Source of the DNA: Leptospira ognonensis
GTDB lineage: Bacteria > Spirochaetota > Leptospiria > Leptospirales > Leptospiraceae
DNA: 64,000 bases
Assembly (NCBI RefSeq): GCF_004770745.1
Contig: NZ_RQGD01000010.1
Location: forward strand, 204,260 to 268,259
Direction of reading: 5' to 3'
The position numbers and the translations under genes are program-made. This document shows positions 34,167-42,670 of this stretch, piece after piece; positions within the stretch are counted from its first letter, which is position 1; each line of letters starts with the position of its first letter. The notes beneath the pieces are model-generated. The model was given only the letters and a program-made list of their open reading frames with translations. It was not told the DNA's origin and made no database searches.

Positions 34167-37100
34167 ATGATTTCATTTTCTGGCTACCATATCCGCAAGC
34201 GGATGAATGCTGAAGGTTCTCCTTCCCAAGTATACCAAGGCGTATCTAACGATGACGGCAAAGAAGTTGTCATCAAATTTGTTGCCATTTCAGATCCATT
34301 ACATCCTGCGATTGTCAATCTTAGAAATGAATTCGAAATTTTAACATATCTGAATGGATATGGCCTCGGTATCAAGCCTTTTGAATTTAGAAGGCTCCCC
34401 GATGGACATGCCCTTGTGATTGATTACTTACAAGGATTGTTTTTACCGGATATCGTTGCAAATAAAGAAGACCATCAAATGCCTCTGTCTATGTTTTACG
34501 ATGTTGCCATTAGCCTTTCCGAAGACCTGGCAGAACTCCACAGACATAAGGTGATGCATAAAGACATCAAACCTGACAATATCATCTATTTTCCGGATAC
34601 ATCAAAAGCTAAATTAATCGATTTTGGTATTTCCACTCGACTTTCAAAAGAAGAAAGCGGATTCTATGCACCTAACCAGCTAGAAGGTTCTGTCCAATAC
34701 ATCTCTCCAGAACAAACGGGAAGGATGAATCGATCCGTCGATTATAGAACCGACTTTTATTCGCTAGGTGTTTTATTTTTTGAGCTGTCAACGGGTCAGT
34801 TACCTTTCAAGGGCTCCGACCTAATGGAGATCATCCACGCTCACATTGCCAAACCGCCAAGAAATCCTGTGGATGTAAATTCTAAACTTCCTGCTTCTTT
34901 GAACGCCATCATCCTAAAACTTTTGGAAAAAAATGCGGAGAACCGATACCAAACCTCTTACGGTTTAAAATACGATTTAGAAAAATCATACAAACTTTAC
35001 AAAGACGGAAAAATTTCAGATACCTTTCCTCTTGGTGCTCGTGACTTCTCTGAAGAATTTAGGATCCCTCAAAAACTTTATGGACGTGAAGAAGAACTGA
35101 AACAACTGCTTACCTCTTTTCACAAGGTAGGGAATGAGGGGACTACGGAAGTCGTTCTCATTGGTGGTTATTCTGGCGTAGGAAAATCCTCTCTCGTTCG
35201 TGAAGTACAAAAGCCGATCACAGCCCTTCGAGGTTATTTTCTTTCTGGAAAATACGATCAGTACAATCGTAGCGAGCCTTTTAGCGCCATTTTACAAGTG
35301 TTATCCTCCTTAGTTAGAATGATTTTAACGGAACCGCCGGAATCGATTTCCAGATGGCGTGAGAGGATTCTCGCAGCCCTAGGAAGCAACGGTAAGGTGA
35401 TCACTGACATTCTGCCTGACCTCATCCATATCGTTGGTGAACAAAAGTCAGTGGCCGAGATGGGCGCGAGCGAAAACGCGAACAGGTTTTATGCGGTTTT
35501 CCTCGAATTCATTCGCGTTTTTGCTGACCGTGAACACCCGCTTGCCATTTTCCTTGATGATATGCAGTGGGCAGACTCTGCATCGCTTCACTTGCTTCGC
35601 ACTCTACTTGAGGATCGAAGCACAGGATCTCTTTTCATCATGCTTGCCTATCGGGACAATGAGACTGATGCGAACCACCCATTCACACTACTCATAGATG
35701 ATATCAAAAAAGAGAGCGGATCCCTTCCTTCCATCATCCTAAAACCTTTATCAAATGCCAATATCGGGGAACTTTTAAGTGATTCACTATATACACCTAA
35801 GGACAAAGTACAGCCGTTAGCGGATCTACTTGGATCAAAAACGGGCGGCAATCCATTTTTCATTACGGAACTCTTAAAGCAGCTCATCCGAAAAGATTTG
35901 ATTCGATTCGACGGAACTGCTGGATCGGAAGGCCAAGGTGCATGGATTTGGGAGCTCTCAAAAATTAAAGAGGCCGCGATCTCCGATAACGTAGTGGAAC
36001 TCTTATTGCAGAGAATGCGAGCACTTCCAAAGGAAAGTCAAGATTTGCTCAGAACCGCTTCCAGCATTGGCAATACATTTGATCTCTATACGCTTTCGCA
36101 AATTACACATTACAGCTACAAAGAAATTATCAAATTGATAGATGATACAGTTCGCGAGGAATTGTTCATCCCTGTTGGTGAAGAATATCGACGTATTGAT
36201 TCCCTTGGAAACGAGAAATCAGAAGAGAATAAAAATACGGCACTTTCCATCCGACTCAGGTTCCAACACGATCGAGTGCAACAAGCTGGATATGAATTAC
36301 TATCCGCAGAGGAAAGACCAAGACTTCATCTTTCCATAGCGAAGGTTATGCTCTCATCGACTCCCAAGGAAATGGTTGAAGAGAAAATATTCGATATCGT
36401 CAGCCATTGCAATAAAGGTGCTACCTCCACAACAAATCATGATGATTTGAAGGAATTTTTACACTTAAATTTGATCGCCGCAAAACGCGCTAGAAGTGCC
36501 GCTGCTTACTCTCCTTGCTTAGATTATCTAAAGACAGCGGAGACTCTATTGCGCCAAATCCATCCGGATGAGACGAAAGTTTGGAATGAACAATACCAAC
36601 TATCCTTTGATCTATATCGCGGGTTAGCGGAAGCAGAGTATCTTAATGGAAACTTTGATGCTTCTGAAAAATTAATTTCGAGCATTTTGAAACATGCAAA
36701 AACTCCACTGGAGAAAGCAGAAACCTATAAAATTTTGATCATCCAATACTCCTTGAAGGCAGCATATAAAGAATCTGTAGACGCAGGTTTTGATGCACTC
36801 AAACTTCTAGGAATTCACATTTCAAAAGAAAATGTGGATGAAGCCATTGGAAAGGAAGTCGCACGTATCAAAGAACTTTCAAATGGGAAAGCAACAGAAA
36901 CTCTGATTGATGCACCACTTATGACAAACGCGGAAATGAAAGCTGCGGTCACCTTGCTCACAGACTTAATGAGTCCTTGCTGGAACGCTTATCCCAACAT
37001 GTTTCCGTTGCTTGTTTTCATTACTGTTAACCTTTATCTAGAACATGGATTAAACCCTGTGTCTTATGGATATTCATGTTATGGAATCATACTCGGAAGT

Positions 37101-39521
37101 GGCTTTGGTCAGTATAAAGACGGAGATGATTTCGGAACACTTGCGTATCAGATAGCTGAAAAATTCCAGTCAAAATCAGATCTAACGAAAGCTGCAAATG
37201 TTCTCGGAAATTTTACAAGTCCTTGGGTTCGTCACGTAAAACATTCAGAAGAGATCAACAGAAAAGGACTAGAAGCATCCCTAGAATCAGGTGAATTCCA
37301 ACATGGATCTTTAGGAGCGATGAATGCACCTGTTTGTCTTTTTTTCCAAGGGAAACAACTCTCGGAATTTGCTAATGACATCAATAGACTCGTGTTATTT
37401 GGCAGAAAAGTAAAGAGCATTCTCGCCACGGATACTGTTCTTGCATTTGATCTCATTGTCAGTAATTTACGAGGTCTAACTCCTGCCGCATTGGAATTCC
37501 GAAATGCGACAATCACCGAAGAAGAATATCTCAAGACTTGCGAAGAACATAAGGGTCTTTATTCGATCACTCTCTATAATATTTTGAAAGCGCAGGCACT
37601 TTATATTTATGAAGAGCCAGAAGAAGCACTCAAACTTCTTGAAGAAGCGAGTAAAAACATTGTATTCTTGTTTGGACTCGTAAGTAACGCTGAGCTAAAT
37701 TTTTTTGTCTCTCTCTGCCTATCTTCTCTTTACAAAATCAGGCCAACAAATGAACGAAAAGAAATCATCGTTCGGATCAAAGCCAATCAAAAACAGATGA
37801 AAATTTGGGCTCAAAATAGCCCTGAAAATTTTTATCACAAATATTTGTTAATCGAAGCTGAGCTGGCTCGCCTTGAATATAAAAACTGGAAAGCAGCAAA
37901 ACTGTACGACCAAGCTGTCACAGAAGCAAGGTCAGGCGAATTTGTTCAAATGGAAGCGATTATCTCTGAAGTTGCCGCCAGATTTTGGTTATCGAAAAAG
38001 AATGATAGAAATGTCGCTGAATATTTTACCGATGCTTATAAACTTTATGAACAATGGGGTGCGACACGTAAATGTACTGAACTAAAAGAGAGATATTCTG
38101 ATTACATCATTGAAAACAGACAGTTTACAGGAACAAAAAATTTCTCACTTACCATCTCGGCGACGACAACAGATATGTATTCGGGCCAATCCCTCGACTT
38201 ACAATCCGTAGTTAAGAGTTCTGTTGCGATATCTGGAGAGATCCAATTCGAAAGTCTTTTATCAAAACTCATGCAAATCATGATGGAAAATGCCGGTGCC
38301 GAAAAGGGTGTTCTTCTCCTCAGGGACGGCGACGGACTCTTTGTGGAAGCAGAGCATTCCTTAGGAAAAGGCGAGATGCGAACCATGATGCACGCTCCTC
38401 TGGAAACTTATGCCAACGTCCCAAGGTCAATTATCTACTTTGCAGAACGTACGCGCGAAATTTTAGTTTTGAATTGTGCTACGAAAGATACTCGGTTCGC
38501 GATTGATAAATATGTTCAGGAAAATGATATCAAATCGGTGTTTTGTGTTCCGATTCTAAAACAAGGTGCCCTCTCGGGAATCCTCTATTTAGAAAATAAC
38601 CTTTCCGAGGGTGCCTTTACGCCAGACAGACTGCAGACGATCGGACTTCTTAGTTCTCAGGCTGCGATCTCCCTCGACAATGCCCTACTCTACCAAAGTT
38701 TGGAAGAGAAGGTTCGGGATAGAACTCAAGAATTGGCACATGCCAATGACGAACTTGCTGAAAAAAACAAACACATTACAGAATCCATTACTTACTCACT
38801 TAACATCCAACAAGCGATGTTACCCTCTTTGGAGTCGTTAAAATCTTCGTTCACCGATCATTTTGTACTGTTTATGCCGAAGGATATCGTATCTGGGGAT
38901 TTTTTCTGGCATACAAAGAAACAAGATTCAGTACTATTTGCGGTGGCTGACTGTACGGGGCACGGGGTTCCTGGGGCGCTTATGTCCATGATCGGCATCA
39001 ACTCGCTAAATGCCATTGTGAACGAAAAAGGCATTACGGATCCTGGTAAAATCTTGGAAGAGTTAAATATTCGCGTTCGTACTGTTTTGCGTCAGGCAGA
39101 CAGTGATGCAAACTCGATGGATGGTATGGATATTTGTTTGATTCGTTATTCTGGAAATACCCTCCAATTTGCAGGCGCTAAACGTCCGCTTTATGTCTAT
39201 GGACCCGAAGGTTTTAGAGAATATAAGGGTGACAAAGCTTCGATAGGCGGGAGACAAAAAGAGGAGTTAAGAACGTTTACGACTCACGAGATCTCGTATA
39301 CACCTGGTAAAACGGTTGCGTATCTATCGACCGATGGATATACTGATCAATCAAATACCGAGAGGACTAGAGTTTCTACTAAGAATTTCCTTCGAATCGC
39401 AGAAGAGAATCTTTCGAAGTCAGGTGAAGAGCAGAAAAAGGCTTTTTTATCATTCTTACACAGTCATATGGGAACAGAAGACCAACGAGATGATATCACA
39501 GTCGCAGGAGTCATGGTATGA
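34167..39521 (+). CDS. giant signalling protein: Ser/Thr kinase + AAA/NB ATPase + TPR-like + GAF + SpoIIE/PP2C phosphatase (SiaA-like output)
   Basis: 1784 residues, soluble. Residues ~1-270 are a protein kinase (EVVIKFV Lys, HKVMHKDIKPDN, KLIDFGIS, GSVQYISPEQTGRMN). ~300-560 is an ATPase with Walker A in GGYSGVGKSS (~331) and Walker B AIFLDDMQWAD (~470). ~600-1330 is helical and TPR/AguR-like. ~1355-1520 is GAF (LLQRLM-like start, VFCVPILKQGALSGILYLEN). A coiled coil leads to SpoIIE phosphatase (~1560-1784) with all metal Asp motifs: SGDFFW, VADCTGHGVPGAL, LSTDGYTDQS, QRDDITV. The kinase-ATPase-GAF order is known from large bacterial hybrid kinases; here a PP2C domain replaces the histidine kinase. 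SiaB and SiaC follow, so it probably dephosphorylates SiaC. Confidence 0.92.
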   Translation: MISFSGYHIRKRMNAEGSPSQVYQGVSNDDGKEVVIKFVAISDPLHPAIVNLRNEFEILTYLNGYGLGIKPFEFRRLPDGHALVIDYLQGLFLPDIVANKEDHQMPLSMFYDVAISLSEDLAELHRHKVMHKDIKPDNIIYFPDTSKAKLIDFGISTRLSKEESGFYAPNQLEGSVQYISPEQTGRMNRSVDYRTDFYSLGVLFFELSTGQLPFKGSDLMEIIHAHIAKPPRNPVDVNSKLPASLNAIILKLLEKNAENRYQTSYGLKYDLEKSYKLYKDGKISDTFPLGARDFSEEFRIPQKLYGREEELKQLLTSFHKVGNEGTTEVVLIGGYSGVGKSSLVREVQKPITALRGYFLSGKYDQYNRSEPFSAILQVLSSLVRMILTEPPESISRWRERILAALGSNGKVITDILPDLIHIVGEQKSVAEMGASENANRFYAVFLEFIRVFADREHPLAIFLDDMQWADSASLHLLRTLLEDRSTGSLFIMLAYRDNETDANHPFTLLIDDIKKESGSLPSIILKPLSNANIGELLSDSLYTPKDKVQPLADLLGSKTGGNPFFITELLKQLIRKDLIRFDGTAGSEGQGAWIWELSKIKEAAISDNVVELLLQRMRALPKESQDLLRTASSIGNTFDLYTLSQITHYSYKEIIKLIDDTVREELFIPVGEEYRRIDSLGNEKSEENKNTALSIRLRFQHDRVQQAGYELLSAEERPRLHLSIAKVMLSSTPKEMVEEKIFDIVSHCNKGATSTTNHDDLKEFLHLNLIAAKRARSAAAYSPCLDYLKTAETLLRQIHPDETKVWNEQYQLSFDLYRGLAEAEYLNGNFDASEKLISSILKHAKTPLEKAETYKILIIQYSLKAAYKESVDAGFDALKLLGIHISKENVDEAIGKEVARIKELSNGKATETLIDAPLMTNAEMKAAVTLLTDLMSPCWNAYPNMFPLLVFITVNLYLEHGLNPVSYGYSCYGIILGSGFGQYKDGDDFGTLAYQIAEKFQSKSDLTKAANVLGNFTSPWVRHVKHSEEINRKGLEASLESGEFQHGSLGAMNAPVCLFFQGKQLSEFANDINRLVLFGRKVKSILATDTVLAFDLIVSNLRGLTPAALEFRNATITEEEYLKTCEEHKGLYSITLYNILKAQALYIYEEPEEALKLLEEASKNIVFLFGLVSNAELNFFVSLCLSSLYKIRPTNERKEIIVRIKANQKQMKIWAQNSPENFYHKYLLIEAELARLEYKNWKAAKLYDQAVTEARSGEFVQMEAIISEVAARFWLSKKNDRNVAEYFTDAYKLYEQWGATRKCTELKERYSDYIIENRQFTGTKNFSLTISATTTDMYSGQSLDLQSVVKSSVAISGEIQFESLLSKLMQIMMENAGAEKGVLLLRDGDGLFVEAEHSLGKGEMRTMMHAPLETYANVPRSIIYFAERTREILVLNCATKDTRFAIDKYVQENDIKSVFCVPILKQGALSGILYLENNLSEGAFTPDRLQTIGLLSSQAAISLDNALLYQSLEEKVRDRTQELAHANDELAEKNKHITESITYSLNIQQAMLPSLESLKSSFTDHFVLFMPKDIVSGDFFWHTKKQDSVLFAVADCTGHGVPGALMSMIGINSLNAIVNEKGITDPGKILEELNIRVRTVLRQADSDANSMDGMDICLIRYSGNTLQFAGAKRPLYVYGPEGFREYKGDKASIGGRQKEELRTFTTHEISYTPGKTVAYLSTDGYTDQSNTERTRVSTKNFLRIAEENLSKSGEEQKKAFLSFLHSHMGTEDQRDDITVAGVMV

Positions 39522-39563
39522 TCGCGGATAAGCTAAATTCAACAGGAGCAAAGTAAAAATTAA

Positions 39564-40115
39564 ATGCAAAAAATGGATATTTTAACATATGATCAGTATA
39601 AAAACATGGAGGAGCATCGCCTTCTCATACACTTCAAAGGCGCTCTCTACCAAGACATTCTGACGGAGCTTGGCAGTATCATCCAAACTTCCATGAAGGG
39701 TGAATCTAAAATCAAAAAGATTTTTGCGGTATTTGTTGAACTTGCCCAGAATATTCTTCATTATTCTCTTGAAAGGATAGCGAACCCTGACGAATCTACA
39801 TCTGGAGTAGGTATGATTGTTGTGACGGAAAGGCCAGAGGGGTATTATGTCAGCTCTGGAAATTACATTTCCCGATCAAAGATTGAAGGCATGGAAGAGA
39901 AAATTAAATTTATCAATGGTCTCTCTCCTGAGGAAAAAAAATCATACTATACGAAGCAGTTGCGCTCTGATCGACCTGACGAAAGCAAGGGTGCTGGTGT
40001 GGGACTCATCGACATTGCACGAAAGTCAGACGCACCTCTCGTTTATTCGATCGAAAATGTGCCAGAAGATAAAACCTTCTTCACATTGACCGCTTTTTTC
40101 AAAAAGGAAGATTAA
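39564..40115 (+). CDS. siaB: SiaB-family protein kinase (anti-anti-sigma-like partner switch)
   Basis: 183 residues; a stop codon lies directly before the ATG at 39564 and a second ATG is at 39573, so the start is within this range. It is a GHKL-like fold with an N-box-like FVELAQNILHYSLERI (~52-68) and a G-box-like KGAGVGLIDIARKS (~138-152), as in the SiaB/DUF6272 kinases. Known in Pseudomonas aeruginosa: SiaB phosphorylates SiaC, and the SiaA PP2C phosphatase reverses this. The order here (phosphatase, SiaB, SiaC, nucleotide cyclase) is the Sia order. It is cytoplasmic and lies 42 nt after the giant kinase/phosphatase gene. Confidence 0.88.
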   Translation: MQKMDILTYDQYKNMEEHRLLIHFKGALYQDILTELGSIIQTSMKGESKIKKIFAVFVELAQNILHYSLERIANPDESTSGVGMIVVTERPEGYYVSSGNYISRSKIEGMEEKIKFINGLSPEEKKSYYTKQLRSDRPDESKGAGVGLIDIARKSDAPLVYSIENVPEDKTFFTLTAFFKKED

Positions 40116-40118
40116 TCA

Positions 40119-40493
40119 ATGGAAACGATTCGCATCGCTAGCACTAAAAATTCACCAGAGGTCACACTCGATTTTGAGAACGGACTGGCAGAAGTTGCAG
40201 GAGAGTCTTATCCTGAAAATGCAGTAAGTTTTTTTAAGCCTGTATTCGAATGGCTCAACCATACCATTTCACAAAAGAAACCGTTTAAGTTTCTATTCAA
40301 ACTAGATTATTTCAATACTTCCTCCTCAAAATGTATCATCGATATCCTAGACCTTCTTCAGATCTATCATTCGAACGGCGGAAAAATCAATGTCGAATGG
40401 TATTACCGTCAAGATGACGAGGACATGAAAGATACTGGGGAAGAATTCTTAGAAGATGTCGATCTTCCACATGAACTGATTGCTTACAAATAA
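40119..40493 (+). CDS. siaC: SiaC-family regulator (DUF1987)
   Basis: 124 residues, a small single-domain protein. The family signature KLDYFNTSSSKCIIDIL holds the likely phospho-acceptor (Thr67 or Ser68), corresponding to Thr68 of Pseudomonas SiaC. Known role there: unphosphorylated SiaC binds and activates the diguanylate cyclase SiaD. Here the next gene, overlapping by 1 nt (TAATG at 40491-40495), is an adenylate cyclase, so SiaC is predicted to switch on cAMP synthesis instead. The C-terminal acidic stretch (DDEDMKDTGEEFLEDVD) is also typical of the family. Confidence 0.9.
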   Translation: METIRIASTKNSPEVTLDFENGLAEVAGESYPENAVSFFKPVFEWLNHTISQKKPFKFLFKLDYFNTSSSKCIIDILDLLQIYHSNGGKINVEWYYRQDDEDMKDTGEEFLEDVDLPHELIAYK

Positions 40494-41938
40494 TGAGTGG
40501 CGTTTTCGAAGAAGAACATGAAGCCTGGAACCAACTCCAAGCAGCACTCAAGGAGCCTGATCTAAAAACGGAAGAGCTAAAAATGCTCGCAGATTCCATA
40601 TCTCTTCGCTTTGGAAACCTTCTCAAACAAACAGAGAAACTAACAAAAGTAGGTGATTCCGCACAAAATCGCCTCATGAGAATTCAGAATGAACTCCAAA
40701 ATTCTAATTCAAAACTTGAAAAATCAATACGCAATTTACATTTACTTTCCGAGTTAGGAAAGGTCATCACATCTTCGCTAGACGCCAAAAAAATCCTCCA
40801 AGAACTATACAACCAACTCAAAGACGAGATGGATCTTGATATCATTTCTGTAGGAAGTTATGACGCCGAATCGGATAGCGTCAAATTCAAATTCAGTTTG
40901 AACCAAGGAAGTTATGTTCCTTCCATCTTTCTAGAAAATCTAAATGACGATAACTATTCCTCTATTTGCATTCGTGGAAACAAAGAAGTCATCTTAGAAG
41001 ACCTCAATCTTGAATCCCAAGAGCGCATTAGCGGCCTTCGGAAACAATGGGGAGAAGACATCCGTTCGATTGTATACATACCTCTAAAAGTAGAAGACCG
41101 AGTTGTTGGAGTATTTACCATTCAAAGTCGGAATGCGAACGCTTATAATTACCAACAATTAAACATCATCAGGTCACTTGCAAGTTACCTGGGAATCGGA
41201 CTCGATAACGCGGATGCTTATCGTAGCCTTTCTAAAAGAAATAAGGACTTAAAGTCCTCGCTTGAAAAGGTCAGATCACTCAATGAAAATCTAGCCATTG
41301 AGCGTCAAAAATCTGAAAATCTATTATTAAACATTCTACCAGGTCCTATTGCCGAAAGGTTAAAGGCGGGCGAAGAAATCATTGCAGATTCCTTTGCAGA
41401 TGCTTCTGTTTTGTTTGCCGATATTGCTGGTTTTACAGTTCTCAGTTCAAAGATGAACGATGCATCAAAATTAGTATCCATACTCAATGATATTTTCCGT
41501 GATTTCGATAACATTACACAAGACTTAGGTCTAGAAAAAATCAAGACCATTGGAGACTGCTACATGTTAGCTGGAGGGATTCCTAATCCTGCTCCTGATC
41601 ACTTAGAGCGAATGGCAGAGGCCTCATTACGATTTTGTGAAGTATTTGAGAAAATAAAAAACAATTGGGGTTATGAAATCAATGTTCGCATCGGAATCCA
41701 TTCTGGTGAAGTGGTCGCTGGTGTCATTGGAAAGTATAAGTTTGTTTATGATTTGTGGGGTGATACTGTAAACATTGCCTCGCGTATGGAATCTCACGGC
41801 CAAGTTGGTAGGGTGCATGTTAGTAAGGAAGTCTATGCTCGCCTCAAAGATAAATATGATTTAGAAGCTAGAGGTGAAATCGAAGTCAAAGGCAAAGGCA
41901 AGATGGAGACTTGGTTTCTAAACGGAAAAAAATCTTAA
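40493..41938 (+). CDS. class III adenylate cyclase with coiled coil and GAF domain
   Basis: 481 residues, soluble. A helical/coiled N-terminus (~1-85) is followed by GAF (~90-245), a second coiled coil (~250-285) and a cyclase domain (~290-478). Metal-binding Asp lies in VLFADIAGFT (~304-313). The substrate-selecting residues are the adenylate type: Lys in EKIKTIGDCYM and Asp in YDLWGDTVNIASRM. Guanylate cyclases have Glu and Cys at these places. It should make cAMP in the cytoplasm. The N-terminal coil resembles the region used by SiaD-type enzymes for SiaC contact (inference). Its 3' end overlaps the convergent tetR by 4 nt. Confidence 0.92.
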   Translation: MSGVFEEEHEAWNQLQAALKEPDLKTEELKMLADSISLRFGNLLKQTEKLTKVGDSAQNRLMRIQNELQNSNSKLEKSIRNLHLLSELGKVITSSLDAKKILQELYNQLKDEMDLDIISVGSYDAESDSVKFKFSLNQGSYVPSIFLENLNDDNYSSICIRGNKEVILEDLNLESQERISGLRKQWGEDIRSIVYIPLKVEDRVVGVFTIQSRNANAYNYQQLNIIRSLASYLGIGLDNADAYRSLSKRNKDLKSSLEKVRSLNENLAIERQKSENLLLNILPGPIAERLKAGEEIIADSFADASVLFADIAGFTVLSSKMNDASKLVSILNDIFRDFDNITQDLGLEKIKTIGDCYMLAGGIPNPAPDHLERMAEASLRFCEVFEKIKNNWGYEINVRIGIHSGEVVAGVIGKYKFVYDLWGDTVNIASRMESHGQVGRVHVSKEVYARLKDKYDLEARGEIEVKGKGKMETWFLNGKKS

Positions 41939-42588
41939 GAATCTTTTTTCCGAATTCCAACTAACACGATATCTAGAAGATCTTGCATTTGCTCTTCGGC
42001 TTTAGCATTTTTGCCACTTCTTTCATTTAAAGCTGCAAATCCATGCACCGCACTCCACACAGTCATAGACATACTTTCAACATCCACTTCTGCATTAAAC
42101 TCTTCAGATTTTTGTCCGAATTCAATGATATGGTAGAGTGCCAAATATGCCTCTTTACCTGCTACCTGAAGATCTTCGGGTAATTCAGACTCAAGATAAA
42201 CCTCACCACCAAACATAAGTTCGGAACGTCTTGGGTATTTCCACATAAGCCGAATGTAATTTTCGCCCGCCTTTCTTAATTTGGCAACGGCAGATTCATG
42301 CTCTTTCCATGCCTCCACCAAAGTATCTCGTAATTCTAAAAATCCAATGGTCGTAATGGCATGTAATAAGTCAATTTTTCGAGGAAAGTGTCTATAGGGA
42401 GCGGTATGACTGACTCCGATTTCTGTGGCCACATCGCGTAAGCTCAAATTATGGGCCCCCCTTTTCTCCAAAAAATCTCCCGCAATCTTTAAAACCAGAT
42501 TCCTAAGATCTCCATGATGGTAAGAAGTAGTGGGTTTACTTGTTTTTTTGGGTTTTAGGTCTCTTTCTTTCGGTTGCTTTTTTTTCAT
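41935..42588 (-). CDS. TetR-family regulator (WHG-type C-terminus)
   Basis: 217 residues with a Lys-rich leader (~1-20). The DNA-binding domain (~22-72) reads YHHGDLRNLVLKIAGDFLEKRG, then SLRDVATEIGVSHTAPYRHFPRKIDLL. The C-terminal domain (~85-205), containing MTVWSAVHGFAALNERS, is of the TetR_C WHG type. It is divergent from the membrane-protein/ABA4-like pair, with a 9-bp-arm inverted repeat between them (42615-42654). This regulator most likely represses that pair and itself. Confidence 0.9.
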   Translation of the reverse strand: MKKKQPKERDLKPKKTSKPTTSYHHGDLRNLVLKIAGDFLEKRGAHNLSLRDVATEIGVSHTAPYRHFPRKIDLLHAITTIGFLELRDTLVEAWKEHESAVAKLRKAGENYIRLMWKYPRRSELMFGGEVYLESELPEDLQVAGKEAYLALYHIIEFGQKSEEFNAEVDVESMSMTVWSAVHGFAALNERSGKNAKAEEQMQDLLDIVLVGIRKKDS

Positions 42589-42614
42589 TTCAATGTTGTC
42601 GCTGTATATATTTC

Positions 42615-42654
42615 ATGTTGACAGTGTATATTTAAATTTAGACAGTGTCAACAT
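42615..42654. promoter_or_regulatory. TetR-type operator overlapping divergent promoters
   Basis: Perfect 9-bp arms ATGTTGACA (42615-42623) and TGTCAACAT (42646-42654). Each arm contains a TTGACA that can act as a -35 for the outward or inward promoter on its strand; on the - strand TACACT follows after 17 nt. The partial copies GTCGCTGTATAT and GACAGTGTATAT in the same gap give three related half-sites. The location, 27 nt from the tetR start and 17 nt from the divergent gene, supports an operator. Confidence 0.65.
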
Positions 42655-42670
42655 ATATGAGGAGAACCAT

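Noticed and set aside
37232..37534. Open frame on the - strand inside the giant kinase gene
   Set aside because: A shadow of the real coding frame, with no ribosome site or recognisable domain.
42530..42670. Longer N-terminus of the membrane protein, starting at 42530
   Set aside because: It would run through the operator and the start of the divergent tetR; the ATG at 42671 has a good ribosome site.
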